Shown: positions 51,254-61,495, numbered from the stretch's first letter. The stretch is 64,000 nt of DNA from Pseudobutyrivibrio ruminis AD2017 (GCF_000424305.1 NZ_AUJQ01000003.1:1-64000); one strand, 5' to 3'. The notes: generated by a model from the letters alone, not told the origin. Numbers and translations are program-made.

Positions 51254-51391
51254 GCTGAGATTACACAGTGTTGGCAAGCGCGAGCAAGGAGGCGCCATGC
51301 CTGCCTATGGGTGGGTGCCCACGCCGGCGGGCTCCCATAGGTAGGTATGGAAGATGCCTTGCGGGAGCATGAAAGAGTAAATAATCTCAGC
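51254..51391 (+). ncRNA. Structured leader of glgP
   Basis: A perfect 10-bp closing helix, GCTGAGATTA with TAATCTCAGC (51254-51263 with 51382-51391), encloses a long hairpin: the CCTATGGG side pairs with CCCATAGG, extended outward through CAAGG/CCTTG with internal loops, and the tip is GC-rich. It ends 12 nt before AGGAGG and 24 nt before the ATG. The GC-rich arms stand out from the AT-rich surroundings. It could be a cis-regulatory RNA; no known riboswitch class was recognised. Confidence 0.55.
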
Positions 51392-51414
51392 GTAGGTATT
51401 ATAAGGAGGATAAC

Positions 51415-53664
51415 ATGACAGCAAACGAATACATCAAGGTGCGCTTCGGCCGCCACATGGATCAGTGCACAAACGAGGAAATCTACATTGGTCTTCTAGA
51501 GTACGTAAAGGATCAGGCAAAGAACAAGGAAATCGCAGGAGGCAAAAAGAAGCTCTATTACATCAGTGCAGAGTTCCTTATTGGAAAGCTTCTTTCAAAT
51601 AACCTTATTAACTTGGGACTTTATGACGAGGTAAAGGCAGAGCTTGAGGCTTGCGGAAAATCTCTTGCAGAAATTGAGGAAATCGAGGTTGAGCCTTCAC
51701 TTGGAAATGGTGGCTTAGGACGTCTTGCAGCATGCTTCCTCGACTCAATTGCAACACTTGGTCTTAACGGCGATGGCGTAGGACTTGCATATCACATGGG
51801 TCTTTTCAAGCAGGTGTTCAAGGATAATCTTCAGACAGAAGAGCCAAACCCATGGATGAACGACCATAGCTGGATGACAAAGACAGAGCGCACATATCGC
51901 GTAGATTTCGGTGGCTTTAATGTAACCAGCCACATGTACGATATCGATGTAACAGGCTATGATTCAGTTACTACAAAGCTTCATCTTTTCGATGTTGATA
52001 CAGTAGATGAGAGCATCATCACAGAGGGAATCAACTTTGATAAGAGCGAGTTTGCAAAGAATCTTACACTTTTCCTTTATCCAGATGATTCAGATGATAA
52101 CGGAAGATTACTTAGAGTATATCAGCAGTACTTCATGGTAAGTAACGCTGCACAGCTTATTTTGGACGAGGCTGTTGAAAAGGGTTCAAACCTTCACGAC
52201 CTTGCAGATTACGCTGTAATTCAGATTAACGATACACACCCATCTATGGTAATCCCTGAGCTTATCAGATTGCTTCAGATTAGAGGACTTACAATGGATG
52301 AGGCTATTGACGTAGTTTCAAAGTGCTGCGCATACACAAATCATACAATCCTTGCAGAGGCTCTTGAGAAGTGGCCAATCCACTTTATGATGAAGGCTGT
52401 TCCACAGCTTATGCCTATCATCCGTGAGCTTCACAACAGAATCCATATCAAGTACAACAATCCAGAAGTAGATATCATCAAGGATGGTCTTGTACACATG
52501 GCACACATGGATATCCACTACGGTATCTCTATCAATGGTGTTGCTGCCCTTCATACAGAGATTCTTAAGGATACAGAGCTTAACGCATTCTACAAGCTCT
52601 ACCCAGAGAAGTTCAACAACAAGACAAACGGTATCACATTCCGTAGATGGTTACTTTACAGCAATCCTGAGCTTTCAAAGCTTATCGAAGAGTTGATTGG
52701 ACCTGGATTCAAGAAGGATGCTACAGAGCTTAAGAAGTTAGAGCAGTACATGAACGATGATGCTGTTGTTCAGAGATTTTTAGACGTTAAGAAGACAAGA
52801 AAGACAGTTCTCAAGAACTACCTTGCAAAGACACAGGGAATCAACATCGACGACAACAGTGTTTACGATATTCAGATTAAGAGATTACACGAGTACAAGC
52901 GTCAGCAGATGAACGCCCTCTACGTAATCAATAAGTACTTCGAGATTAAGGAAGGCAAGAAGCCATCACGTCCAATCACAGTTATCTTTGGTGCAAAGGC
53001 AGCTCCTGCTTACGTAATCGCAAAGGATATCATTCACCTTATCCTCTGCCTGTCAGAGATTATCGACAATGATCCAGAGGTAAGCCCTTATCTCAAGGTT
53101 GTTATGGTAGAAAACTACAACGTAACACTTGCTGAAAAGCTTATCCCAGCATGCGATATCCACGAGCAGATTTCACTTGCATCTAAGGAAGCATCTGGTA
53201 CTTCAAACATGAAGTTCATGCTTAACGGTGCTGTTGCAATCGGTACAATGGATGGTGCTAACGTTGAGATGCACGAATTCGTAGGTGACGACAACATCTT
53301 CATCTTTGGTGAGGATTCAGATACAGTTATCAAGCGCTATGCTGATGCTAGCTATTGCTCACGCGACTACTACGAGAAGGATGCAAACCTCAAGAAGTGT
53401 GTAGATTTCATCGTATCAGACAAGCTTATGGAAGTGGGCAAGAAGGAGAACCTCGAGAGACTTTACAACGAGCTTCTTAATAAGGATTGGTTCATGACAT
53501 TCCCTGACTTCAAGGATTACTGCGAGACTAAAGAGAAAGCTTACGCTGCATTTGAAAACCGCACCGAGTGGGGCCGCAAGATGATTAAGAACATTGCAAA
53601 CGCAGGCTTCTTCTCATCAGACAGAACAATCGAGCAGTACAACCAGGACATCTGGCACTTATAA
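51415..53664 (+). CDS. glgP: Glycogen/starch/alpha-glucan phosphorylase
   Basis: This PLP enzyme splits alpha-1,4-glucans with phosphate to glucose-1-phosphate. The PLP-site segment [15 protein letters not shown] (about residues 585-599) contains the cofactor lysine. Other motifs are [16 protein letters not shown] (about 100-115), NDTHPSM (about 270) and KRLHEYKRQ (about 490). At 749 aa it is shorter than the E. coli enzymes but similar to clostridial ones. No other glycogen genes are nearby. Codon usage, rich in C-ending and favoured codons, suggests high expression. A complex leader precedes it. Confidence 0.95.
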   Translation: MTANEYIKVRFGRHMDQCTNEEIYIGLLEYVKDQAKNKEIAGGKKKLYYISAEFLIGKLLSNNLINLGLYDEVKAELEACGKSLAEIEEIEVEPSLGNGGLGRLAACFLDSIATLGLNGDGVGLAYHMGLFKQVFKDNLQTEEPNPWMNDHSWMTKTERTYRVDFGGFNVTSHMYDIDVTGYDSVTTKLHLFDVDTVDESIITEGINFDKSEFAKNLTLFLYPDDSDDNGRLLRVYQQYFMVSNAAQLILDEAVEKGSNLHDLADYAVIQINDTHPSMVIPELIRLLQIRGLTMDEAIDVVSKCCAYTNHTILAEALEKWPIHFMMKAVPQLMPIIRELHNRIHIKYNNPEVDIIKDGLVHMAHMDIHYGISINGVAALHTEILKDTELNAFYKLYPEKFNNKTNGITFRRWLLYSNPELSKLIEELIGPGFKKDATELKKLEQYMNDDAVVQRFLDVKKTRKTVLKNYLAKTQGINIDDNSVYDIQIKRLHEYKRQQMNALYVINKYFEIKEGKKPSRPITVIFGAKAAPAYVIAKDIIHLILCLSEIIDNDPEVSPYLKVVMVENYNVTLAEKLIPACDIHEQISLASKEASGTSNMKFMLNGAVAIGTMDGANVEMHEFVGDDNIFIFGEDSDTVIKRYADASYCSRDYYEKDANLKKCVDFIVSDKLMEVGKKENLERLYNELLNKDWFMTFPDFKDYCETKEKAYAAFENRTEWGRKMIKNIANAGFFSSDRTIEQYNQDIWHL

Positions 53665-53751
53665 AAGGAATCCGTTGATTTATTGCCTATTCCATGGTAA
53701 AATATCACCTAGTTGTGGCTCCAGGGGAGCAATAGATATGGAGGATATTTT

Positions 53752-54234
53752 ATGAGTACAGTCGGAATCGTACTACTAGTAATTGCACTTGTTCTTGTAG
53801 TTGCTATGGTAGTTTTATATTTCCTTGGAAAGCGTATGCAGACACGCCAGGATGAACAGAAGGCACAGATGGATGCTGTTGCACAGCAGGTTTCAATGCT
53901 TATCATTGATAAGAAGCGTATGAAGCTTAAGAATGCAGGTCTTCCTGAGGCAGTTGTGGCTAACACACCTTGGTATGCTAGAGGTTCTAAAATCCCAGTT
54001 GTTAAGGCTAAGGTTGGTCCACAGGTTATGACACTTATCTGCGATGCTCAGATTTTTGACGACATCCCTGTTAAAAAGGAAGTTAAGGCTACAGTATCAG
54101 GTCTTTACATCACAAAGGTTAAGGGCTTACACGGTAAGACAGAGCAGAAAGATACTAAGAAGAAAAAGGGCGGCTTAAGAGCTTGGGCACTTAAGAAGCA
54201 GGCTGAACTTAACGAGCAGTCAAAAAATAAATAA
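53752..54234 (+). CDS. Small membrane-anchored protein of unknown function
   Basis: The 160-aa protein has an N-terminal membrane helix (about 5-25), then a basic soluble part. The central PWYARGSKIPVVKAKVGPQ region (about 70-90) seems conserved-looking but is not a domain I can name. The C-terminus is a lysine-rich tail. The ATG at 53752 is preceded by GGAGG, and a TGG-TAAAAT extended -10 lies just upstream near 53696. It is monocistronic, with a terminator at 54245. It may be a conserved Lachnospiraceae hypothetical. Confidence 0.7.
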   Translation: MSTVGIVLLVIALVLVVAMVVLYFLGKRMQTRQDEQKAQMDAVAQQVSMLIIDKKRMKLKNAGLPEAVVANTPWYARGSKIPVVKAKVGPQVMTLICDAQIFDDIPVKKEVKATVSGLYITKVKGLHGKTEQKDTKKKKGGLRAWALKKQAELNEQSKNK

Positions 54235-54244
54235 TTGATTTTAG

Positions 54245-54281
54245 ATGCGCCAGCGATAGAAATATCGTTGGCGTATTTTTT
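54245..54281 (+). terminator. Terminator after the small membrane protein gene
   Basis: A 14-bp stem with G-T pairs (54245-54258 with 54263-54276) has a GAAA loop and is followed by TTTTT. Confidence 0.85.
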
Positions 54282-54363
54282 ACACACAAAACTCAAAATC
54301 GTCACACAATTCTGAATAACAAGTGTTAAAATGAAAAATATCATAAGACACATAGGAGGGATT

Positions 54364-55224
54364 ATGGGTAGGAAAAAGAGTTTTCGTAAATTGTTTTTTT
54401 CAATTATAGTATTTGTTCTTGCTTTCGTATTTGTGCCTGAATTAGACGCTGAGGCTGCTACAAATGAAGAGCTTCAGCTTGTTTCAAAGATATTTGATGT
54501 GAATTATTATGCCATGATGTATCCAGATGTTGCAGATAGAGCAAATGGAAATCCGGTATATCTTTTAAACCATTATGTGGTTTGCGGAGTTTATGAGGGT
54601 AGAAACCCATGCGCAAATTTCAATGCCACAGATTACAAAACCAAAAATCCTGATTTAGCAGCGGTCTACGGTGACGATATGTTGGCATATGTCTGCCACT
54701 ACGTTCGTGCTGGTGCAGCAGAAGGACGTGATGGTACACCAGTTGCTGGCGTTGTAGAAGTTGTTCCTCCTACAAATCTTACATTGCTTGGCGTGTATGT
54801 TACAGATTACGATGCTAAAGCTGCAAGAGGTAGCAACATTGCAAACGCATCCAAGAAGATTGGATGTAGAGTATTAGAACCAGGTCAGACATTTTCTGCA
54901 TCTAACAGCATTGGCCCTCGTACAACAGCAAATGGATTTGTTACAGCACCAGTATTCATAGCAAAGCAGCACGCAATGGGATTAGGCGGTGGTGTTTGCC
55001 AGGTTTCTTCAACCATATATGCAGCAACAAAAATGGCAGGATTAAAAGTGTCTGAAAGACATCCACATTCACTTCCAGTTTATTATTTGCCAGAGGGTTG
55101 GGACGCTACTATTTCATGGGGCGCATTAGATTTAAAATTCTCCAATCCATATGATACTAAGATGCTAGTATGCATCCTTGCGGATAATGGAAAACTGACA
55201 GCAGCGTTATATAAGGAAAATTAA
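54364..55224 (+). CDS. Secreted VanW-family protein
   Basis: The 286-aa protein has a signal peptide (about 8-32), a helical repeat-like segment (about 35-125) with a NYYAMMYPDVA motif and a related second copy (ATDYKTKNPDLAAVYGDD), then a VanW domain (about 140-280). The VanW core GGGVCQVSSTIYAATKMAGL and RHPHSLPVYYLPEGWDATISWG are clear. VanW proteins occur in vancomycin clusters but are common wall-associated proteins without a proven reaction. ATG 54364 follows AGGAGGG; the earlier ATG at 54331 lacks a ribosome-binding site. Confidence 0.86.
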   Translation: MGRKKSFRKLFFSIIVFVLAFVFVPELDAEAATNEELQLVSKIFDVNYYAMMYPDVADRANGNPVYLLNHYVVCGVYEGRNPCANFNATDYKTKNPDLAAVYGDDMLAYVCHYVRAGAAEGRDGTPVAGVVEVVPPTNLTLLGVYVTDYDAKAARGSNIANASKKIGCRVLEPGQTFSASNSIGPRTTANGFVTAPVFIAKQHAMGLGGGVCQVSSTIYAATKMAGLKVSERHPHSLPVYYLPEGWDATISWGALDLKFSNPYDTKMLVCILADNGKLTAALYKEN

Positions 55225-55321
55225 TTAAAAATTTATCTAGTAATATAACGGCGGTCATGGTATAATGTGGCCGCGGTCCATAAGGAGCGCAAGGTCTTTA
55301 GCAATTAGGAAGAGGATATTA

Positions 55322-56920
55322 GTGGAAGAATTGCGCAATAAACAGTCTCCAGAAGTTGTGGAGCTGATATCTGAAATTAATCGAGTAAGAGACATAGACT
55401 GTGAAAAACACCTAGACTTAGCATGCGACTTGTTTGACTTAGCTCATGAATGCGGAAATGAGGATCTAAAGAATTATTCAAGCTGCATACTAGGCGATGC
55501 ATGTTGCAAAAATGGTGATTTTTCACAGGCTTTGTTTTATTTATCAGCAGGTGTAAAAGGCTTGTCCAAAACAGACGAGTATTTACTTACCTGCCGTTGT
55601 TATAATGAGCTTGGAATCATATTCGGAAGCGAAAGTCATTATATAACCAGCGAGGAATATTTTATTAATTCTATCGAGCTTGCAAGAGCTAACAGGTTTT
55701 ATTTAGAGGAAGTAGCGGCGTGTTCTAACTTTGCGGCTTTATGTTATGGAATGAATGCATACAAGCAGGCATTGGAATATAGCTTTATAGCATTAGAATG
55801 CTGCGATTACGTAGAAGACGGGGAAATGAAAAATATATTCCTCGCAACCAATTATGCTTTTATTGTTCGCTTATATCTTAAGTTAGATCAGTTAAAAGAG
55901 GCATACGATAACTATGTATTGATGGAAAAAATCGTGGAGCAGTATACTGATTTATGCTCATGCTTCAGCATAGTTTTAGCTCGATATTTTTATTTTGAAT
56001 ATAGAAAAGATGAATTAAACGCTCAGATTATGAAGCAAAAGTGCCTTGAGGCTTTTTATTCATGCGATGAGTGTATGGTATATTTCGATGAGACAAAAGA
56101 TTTCATTAATTATTTGATGAAAAAAAGCGAATATGCCGAGATTGAGAATATGTTCAATCATCTTGAGAAGATAACACCTGAGGATGATTATGTTGATTTG
56201 CATATATTTATTGAAAATCTTAGAGTACAAATCTATACAACAGTTGGTGATGATAAAAAGCTAATGCAGAGCTTGAAGAATTATCACGCATTTACTGAGC
56301 GTAAAAACGAAGGAAATAAGCGTTCATTCTTAGCAACCCTAAAGCTTAGAACTGAGCTTGCTCAGGAGAAGACTCAGAATCTGTTTTTACTTGCAGCGGC
56401 TGAGACAGATTCATTAACAGGAATAGCAAACAGATTAAAGATGAATGCTGTTGCAGATGAATTGTTTGAACTTGCCAACAAGGAACAGAAGAACTTTGCT
56501 GTTGAAATGATGGACGTGGATATGTTCAAGGAGGTAAATGATACTCATGGACATTCTAAGGGCGATGACCTATTAGTAGAAATCGCCGGAGTTTTAAAAA
56601 GTATTTCTGCTAAGAACATATTTGTTGCTCGTTATGGTGGCGATGAATTTATCGTATTCTATTACAACATGTCAGATCAGGATATTATAAATAAAGCAGA
56701 AGAGATTAAACAAAGAGTAAAAGAAATAGGAGACGAGCTTGGCTTACCTAACCTTTCTGTATCACAGGGTATAGTAAATCATGTGCCTAGACCGCTTAAT
56801 CGTGCATGGGATTATCTTAATGCAGCCGATTTAACATTGTACTTTGTAAAGAACCATGGAAAGGACAATTATAGGCTGGTACATAGAGCAACAGAATTGG
56901 AAACTATTGATTGGAACTAA
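55322..56920 (+). CDS. TPR-like and GGDEF-domain diguanylate cyclase
   Basis: The 532-aa protein has an all-helical N-terminal region (about 20-345) with TPR-like repeats and no membrane helix, a short coiled coil, and a GGDEF domain (about 360-520). The active loop is RYGGDEF, and DSLTGIANR marks the domain start, so cyclic-di-GMP synthesis is likely. The upstream inhibitory RxxD site is not evident. The start is chosen as GTG 55322 because AGAGG precedes it; the longer reading begins over a TGG-TATAAT -10 box near 55259 and would have no leader. Confidence 0.85.
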   Translation: MEELRNKQSPEVVELISEINRVRDIDCEKHLDLACDLFDLAHECGNEDLKNYSSCILGDACCKNGDFSQALFYLSAGVKGLSKTDEYLLTCRCYNELGIIFGSESHYITSEEYFINSIELARANRFYLEEVAACSNFAALCYGMNAYKQALEYSFIALECCDYVEDGEMKNIFLATNYAFIVRLYLKLDQLKEAYDNYVLMEKIVEQYTDLCSCFSIVLARYFYFEYRKDELNAQIMKQKCLEAFYSCDECMVYFDETKDFINYLMKKSEYAEIENMFNHLEKITPEDDYVDLHIFIENLRVQIYTTVGDDKKLMQSLKNYHAFTERKNEGNKRSFLATLKLRTELAQEKTQNLFLLAAAETDSLTGIANRLKMNAVADELFELANKEQKNFAVEMMDVDMFKEVNDTHGHSKGDDLLVEIAGVLKSISAKNIFVARYGGDEFIVFYYNMSDQDIINKAEEIKQRVKEIGDELGLPNLSVSQGIVNHVPRPLNRAWDYLNAADLTLYFVKNHGKDNYRLVHRATELETIDWN

Positions 56921-56924
56921 AGTT

Positions 56925-56953
56925 TTGACTTTTACTAGTATTAACATTAAAAT
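56925..56953 (+). promoter_or_regulatory. Promoter of tdk
   Basis: TTGACT (56925-56930), 17 bp, TAAAAT (56948-56953). A hairpin GACAGAAG/CTTCTGTC (56966-56973 with 56986-56993) lies in the leader and could instead end the GGDEF transcript. Confidence 0.65.
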
Positions 56954-57018
56954 ATGTATTAATTAGACAGAAGGCGTTTTTTAGTCTTCTGTCAATTTAT
57001 GTAAAAGGGGAATATGCT

Positions 57019-57600
57019 ATGGCAAAGTTATACTATTACTATGGTGCTATGGGGTCGTCAAAGACGGCAAATGCGTTGATGACACATTTTAATTATGAGG
57101 AGGTAGGACAAAGCGCTCTTTTGGTTAAGCCAAAGCTTGATACAAGAGATGGTGAGCGTATTGTTCGTTCCAGAATAGGTCTTCAGAACGAGTGTGTTTT
57201 TCTAGAAGATTTAATAGAAATGTCAGAAGAAGAAATCAAAAAGTTTGATTGCATTATTGTAGACGAAGTACAATTTGCAACAAAAGAGCAGATAGATTAT
57301 TTGTCTGATATCGTTGATTTTATGGACGTTCCAGTGGTTGCTTATGGACTTAGAGCTGATTTTAGAAACAAGCTCTTTCCAGGATCAGAACGCCTGATTG
57401 CTATAGCAGATGTTATACACGAAGTAAAGACAGTGTGCTGGTGTGGGCATAAGGCTACATGTAATTGTAGGTACAACGAAAAGGGCGTTGTACGTTCTGG
57501 ACCTCAGGTAATGCTTGGCGCAAACGATTCCTATGTTGCTCTTTGTCGTAAGCATTTCAAATTAGGTCAGCTGGCTCCAGTAGAGGAAGAGGAGAGTTAA
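57019..57600 (+). CDS. tdk: Thymidine kinase (type II)
   Basis: The enzyme phosphorylates thymidine in pyrimidine salvage. Motifs seen: P-loop GAMGSSKTA (about 9-17), catalytic region IIVDEVQFATKEQ (about 85-97), AYGLRADFRNKLFPGS (about 115) and zinc cysteines in CWCGHKATCNCRYN (about 147-160). The final zinc ligand region includes LCRKH. The 193-aa length is typical. Its stop codon overlaps the next start. Confidence 0.95.
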   Translation: MAKLYYYYGAMGSSKTANALMTHFNYEEVGQSALLVKPKLDTRDGERIVRSRIGLQNECVFLEDLIEMSEEEIKKFDCIIVDEVQFATKEQIDYLSDIVDFMDVPVVAYGLRADFRNKLFPGSERLIAIADVIHEVKTVCWCGHKATCNCRYNEKGVVRSGPQVMLGANDSYVALCRKHFKLGQLAPVEEEES

Positions 57601-59588
57601 TGACTTTTAGTTTATCAATCACATTGATATTTGTGGCTTATGCATTAATATGGATTCAGATTCCAGGAATGCTATTCGAGGAAATGCTATTGCCTAGAAG
57701 ACTTAGGATATCAACCAGATTACTGGCAGCATTTTTTATCGGCTTTATTTATATGGCTACTCTTTATTTTATCGAATCGTTGTTGAAGATAAATGGAATT
57801 ATAATGGTAGCCGGACCAATTACATCTATATTAGCTGTGTTTGTTTACATTAAGAAAGGACGACCATCCTTATTTAATGCAGGCGAACATTTTAGATGGA
57901 CTGGAATAATTATATTTGGATTTATTTATTTAGCATCAGTCTTAAACTTTCAAATCAAATATATCGGTGCTCTAGACGGACAAACAATTCAGGTTTACCA
58001 CGATTGTCTGTTCCATACTGGAAATATTGTTTCTTTAAGCAGATCATTTCCAAATACTGATATACGTGTTGAAGGACTAACATTTTATTATCACTACTAC
58101 TACGAATTAATCTTTGCTATGTGCAAGCATATCTTTGGTATGGATGCATTCAGATTGTATATGAATGGTAATGCACTTATGTGTGCCTTCCCTACCACAT
58201 TGGCATTGCTTACAACAGGCGAAAGAATTCGTTATGGCAAAATTACATACAGATTTAATTATTTTGTATATTGTGCAGGAACATTAATATCCTGTGTATG
58301 CTTAATGCCATTGAATATTGCCGGAATGAGATTTCCTTTTTCTTGGCTGAATAATCATTTATATAGCAATATCAATTCACTTGGCATGGCTATGTCACTT
58401 TCCATTGTTGTTATAGATATCCTAGTAGAGATATGGTATGACAAATACAGCGTTAAGAATATAATTGCGCTATATCTATTGTCAGCGGCAGCAACAGGAT
58501 TTAAAGGCACAACGGGAATCATGCTTGTAGCTATTACCTGGGCAGTATTTATTGTCGAGGCGATAATACTTAAGAAGTTCCACATGCCTAGATTTATGTA
58601 TGCAGTGATTGTTACTTTAGGATTTGTATTTACATACCTAACAGTTACAGTTGGAATCAACTCATCAGGCTCTAATAACAGAGCAATGCACATCACTCCA
58701 GAGGGAACTCTTGATGCATCAAGAGTAGGCCAGCTTATCAATAAGTTCGGCATGGATTACATGGCATTTCCATGGGTTATTGTTGGAGTAATAGGCTGTA
58801 TGATTTGTATCATTGGTCCACTTATTATTCCATTTACAGCATTTACTTGCGAAAAATTCTCTGCCCTCATTAAAGAAGGCGTAATCGGAGATATTTTTGA
58901 TTGGTTCGTAATAGGCTCAGTAATGATGGGCGTTATAGGATTTTGCTTCATCAGCGTCCCAGGCCTTTCACAGGGATATTTTATTATTACAAATGCGGCA
59001 TTTATTTATTATGGTGCCATCAGATATCTTGTGGAACATAGAAGAACATTTATCTTCTACTTTACAACAACGTTTCTTGTTATCGGAACATTATTCTTAG
59101 CAGGCGATATTGTATATTTCTGCTACGACGATGTTAAGCAAAATGCAATTTATGAAGCTAAGGCAGGTGATGACCCAAGCCTTGTATCAGCAGACACCTT
59201 AGATGCTTACTTATGGCTAAGGGATAATACAGCTACAGATTCACTTGTAGCAGTAGATAGATTCTCAGAGAAAACTGATTACAGAAGCATTTATTTCTAT
59301 TGTGGTGCATTTTCTGAAAGACAGTGTTACCTAGAAGGATACGATTACTCTGATGTAACTGAAAAACAGATAGATGCCATGAAATCTATCAATAATAAAT
59401 TTTTCAGCGAAAATGCTAATGAGGCTGAAACAGCAATGGATATGAGTGGTGTTGATTATCTTGTTGTTACAAAGATGGTACATCCTAACTATAAGGTTAA
59501 CAGCTTGAAGTTAGAACTTGTTTTCTCAAATGATGAGGTTAGCATTTATAAATTCAATTCAGATGGCGGGCTTTCAGCCATCAACTAA
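57600..59588 (+). CDS. Large polytopic membrane protein, GT-C-like layout
   Basis: The 662-aa protein has about 12 predicted membrane helices (about 1-525) and a soluble C-terminal domain (about 540-662). Its hydrophobic layout with an external C-terminal region resembles GT-C glycosyltransferases or wall-polysaccharide enzymes, and an aspartate-containing first loop (GALDGQTIQVYHD, about residue 125) is present. No signature proves this. It overlaps tdk by one base and is followed 17 nt later by the polysaccharide export permease, so a role in extracellular polymer synthesis is plausible. Confidence 0.65.
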   Translation: MTFSLSITLIFVAYALIWIQIPGMLFEEMLLPRRLRISTRLLAAFFIGFIYMATLYFIESLLKINGIIMVAGPITSILAVFVYIKKGRPSLFNAGEHFRWTGIIIFGFIYLASVLNFQIKYIGALDGQTIQVYHDCLFHTGNIVSLSRSFPNTDIRVEGLTFYYHYYYELIFAMCKHIFGMDAFRLYMNGNALMCAFPTTLALLTTGERIRYGKITYRFNYFVYCAGTLISCVCLMPLNIAGMRFPFSWLNNHLYSNINSLGMAMSLSIVVIDILVEIWYDKYSVKNIIALYLLSAAATGFKGTTGIMLVAITWAVFIVEAIILKKFHMPRFMYAVIVTLGFVFTYLTVTVGINSSGSNNRAMHITPEGTLDASRVGQLINKFGMDYMAFPWVIVGVIGCMICIIGPLIIPFTAFTCEKFSALIKEGVIGDIFDWFVIGSVMMGVIGFCFISVPGLSQGYFIITNAAFIYYGAIRYLVEHRRTFIFYFTTTFLVIGTLFLAGDIVYFCYDDVKQNAIYEAKAGDDPSLVSADTLDAYLWLRDNTATDSLVAVDRFSEKTDYRSIYFYCGAFSERQCYLEGYDYSDVTEKQIDAMKSINNKFFSENANEAETAMDMSGVDYLVVTKMVHPNYKVNSLKLELVFSNDEVSIYKFNSDGGLSAIN

Positions 59589-59605
59589 AGGTTTGGTAGG
59601 ATAGT

Positions 59606-60415
59606 ATGATAAAAGACTTAATTGCAAACAAAAAACTTATAACAAAGCTTGCAAAAAACGATTTTAAGCAGAAGTTTGCCGGCTCCACTCTCGGAGTTAT
59701 TTGGGCTTTCGTACAGCCAGTTATCACAGTGCTTGTATATTGGATCGTTTTTGACAAAGCTTTAAATCAGGGAACACAGGGAACAAAGGCAGGAATAGAT
59801 GCACCATTTGTTTTCTGGCTTTCAGCAGGTATTGTTCCATGGTTCTACTTTAGTGAGGTATTATCAGCTGGTACGGTAGTTCTTCACGAATACAACTACC
59901 TTGTTAAAAAGGTTGTATTCCCAATTAATGTATTACCTTTTGTTAAGGCTGTCTCATCCATCTTTGTACACGGCTTTTTCACCTTGTTTACATTGATTGT
60001 AGGATTGCTTTACGGCTTTGGAATTACTCCATACTTCCTTCAGCTTGTATATTATTTTATTGCCATGATGGCACTCACTATTGGATTGATATACTTAAGC
60101 AGCGCTCTTTGCGTATTCTTCAAGGATATGGCGCAGCTCATTAATATTTTGTTACAGGTAGGAATCTGGGCAACACCAATTATGTGGAACTTTGATACAA
60201 TGCTTGATAAGATTCCAAACTGGCTTGTTATTTTGCTCCAGCTTAATCCTATGTATTACATTACAAGCGGTTATCGTGACAGCTTTATTTCGCAGACAGG
60301 TTTCTGGACAAAGCCTTGGTTAACACTGTATTTCTGGTGCTTTACAATCCTTGTATTTGCCCTTGGAACACATGTGTTCAAGAAGCTTCAGCCACAGTTT
60401 GCGGATGCGTTATAA
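59606..60415 (+). CDS. Polysaccharide ABC exporter permease (Wzm/TagG type)
   Basis: The 269-aa protein has six membrane helices and the ABC-2 features NDFKQKFAGSTLGVIWAFVQP (residues 17-37) and LQLNPMYYITSGYRDS near residue 215. This permease group exports lipid-linked polysaccharides or teichoic acids. Its ATPase is the Wzt-like protein at 61981, separated by a GDPD gene and palindrome C. A strong terminator follows at 60463, so the two halves are on separate transcripts here. Confidence 0.9.
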   Translation: MIKDLIANKKLITKLAKNDFKQKFAGSTLGVIWAFVQPVITVLVYWIVFDKALNQGTQGTKAGIDAPFVFWLSAGIVPWFYFSEVLSAGTVVLHEYNYLVKKVVFPINVLPFVKAVSSIFVHGFFTLFTLIVGLLYGFGITPYFLQLVYYFIAMMALTIGLIYLSSALCVFFKDMAQLINILLQVGIWATPIMWNFDTMLDKIPNWLVILLQLNPMYYITSGYRDSFISQTGFWTKPWLTLYFWCFTILVFALGTHVFKKLQPQFADAL

Positions 60416-60462
60416 TTACTAGATTGAATATTTAAATGAATTCAATGGATAATATTTAATAA

Positions 60463-60494
60463 AAATTGCCCGAGGATTTCGGGCAATTTTTTTG
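60463..60494 (+). terminator. Terminator after the export permease gene
   Basis: A perfect 11-bp stem, AAATTGCCCGA with TCGGGCAATTT, has a 5-nt loop and runs into a series of T. Confidence 0.9.
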
Positions 60495-60527
60495 TTTGGG
60501 CTTTATGTCAGAAAATTCAAATCATGG

Positions 60528-60533
60528 TAAAAT
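60528..60533 (+). promoter_or_regulatory. Extended -10 box of the GDPD gene
   Basis: TAAAAT with extended TGG lies in the same CATGG-TAAAAT context as the veg promoter. The -35 region is weak (ATGTCA at 17 bp). Confidence 0.6.
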
Positions 60534-60562
60534 ATAAGTAGCTAGAGAGAGGGGGCTTGCGT

Positions 60563-61384
60563 ATGGGGAATAAACACTTTTTCAAAGTAGGGAGATCCAT
60601 CACAGTAAGTGTGGTTGCCTTACTTTGTTCTTTTATGGTCGCAAGTGAATTATTCTACCTTCCAGCCGATGCAGATGAGGATATAGTGGTTCAGATAGTT
60701 GCCCACAGAGGATATTCTGGAGCGTACCCTGAAAACACACTTAGCGCATTTGCAGGGGCTTATGCCTGCGGGGCCAAAACGGTAGAATTCGATGTTAGAA
60801 AAACCAAGGATGGGGAACTTGTGATTTATCATGATGATACCTTGGAAAAACTAACAGGCGACCGAACCACAATCGCAGATCACACCTATGAAGAGCTTTT
60901 GCAATTAGATGCGGGGGACTGGTTCGATAAGGAATATAAATGCGAGCGCATACCTACATTAGACCAGACATTAAATTTGCTCAGCTCTACAAATATGCGT
61001 GTATTCTGCGAGCTCAAGGATATCGGTGAGGACCCGGCGTTTGCAAAGCAGGTTTACGAAAAATGTGCACAGTACAACATGCTTAACCGAATCATCTTCC
61101 TGTCATTTAACTACGATTATTTGACAGCAATCAAGGATATTAATCCTTACCAGCCAATAATGGTACTTGCATCCTTCGGAAAATCTACATTGCCAACCAA
61201 ATACCCAGCTGAATACTATGGTGTCAACATGAAAACTCTTACGCCAAAAACTATAAAAGCCATCCATGACAATGGTGGCAAAGTATATTCATACGCACCA
61301 CAGAGTAAAGGGCAAATGTTATCCCTTCAGCGATTAGGTGTAGACGGTGTCATCACAGACTTCGCCGATATGAGCGCACTCTAA
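60563..61384 (+). CDS. Membrane-anchored glycerophosphodiester phosphodiesterase
   Basis: The 273-aa protein has an N-terminal signal/anchor (about 12-35) and a GDPD TIM-barrel. Catalytic and metal motifs are VAHRGYSGAYPENT (about residues 46-59), EFDVRKTKDGELVIYHDD (about 75-92) and CELKD (about 150). It hydrolyses glycerophosphodiesters outside the membrane and may act on teichoic-acid-like polymer. ATG 60563 follows GGGGG by seven bases; the earlier TTG at 60557 is too close. It has its own promoter and terminator and sits between the two exporter genes. Confidence 0.88.
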   Translation: MGNKHFFKVGRSITVSVVALLCSFMVASELFYLPADADEDIVVQIVAHRGYSGAYPENTLSAFAGAYACGAKTVEFDVRKTKDGELVIYHDDTLEKLTGDRTTIADHTYEELLQLDAGDWFDKEYKCERIPTLDQTLNLLSSTNMRVFCELKDIGEDPAFAKQVYEKCAQYNMLNRIIFLSFNYDYLTAIKDINPYQPIMVLASFGKSTLPTKYPAEYYGVNMKTLTPKTIKAIHDNGGKVYSYAPQSKGQMLSLQRLGVDGVITDFADMSAL

Positions 61385-61397
61385 AAACTTAATACCC

Positions 61398-61430
61398 AAA
61401 AAAGGCATCGGATTCCTCCGGTGCCTTTTT
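61398..61430 (+). terminator. Terminator after the GDPD gene
   Basis: The stem GGCATCGGA with TCCGGTGCC (one T-G pair) is flanked by A-runs and T-runs, and lies 65 bp before palindrome C begins. Confidence 0.85.
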
Positions 61431-61495
61431 CTATTCACATAATTTTTGTTTGTTGGTTGCCCCTCCCCCTGCCGGGCCCAGCGCCTCTGGTGTGG

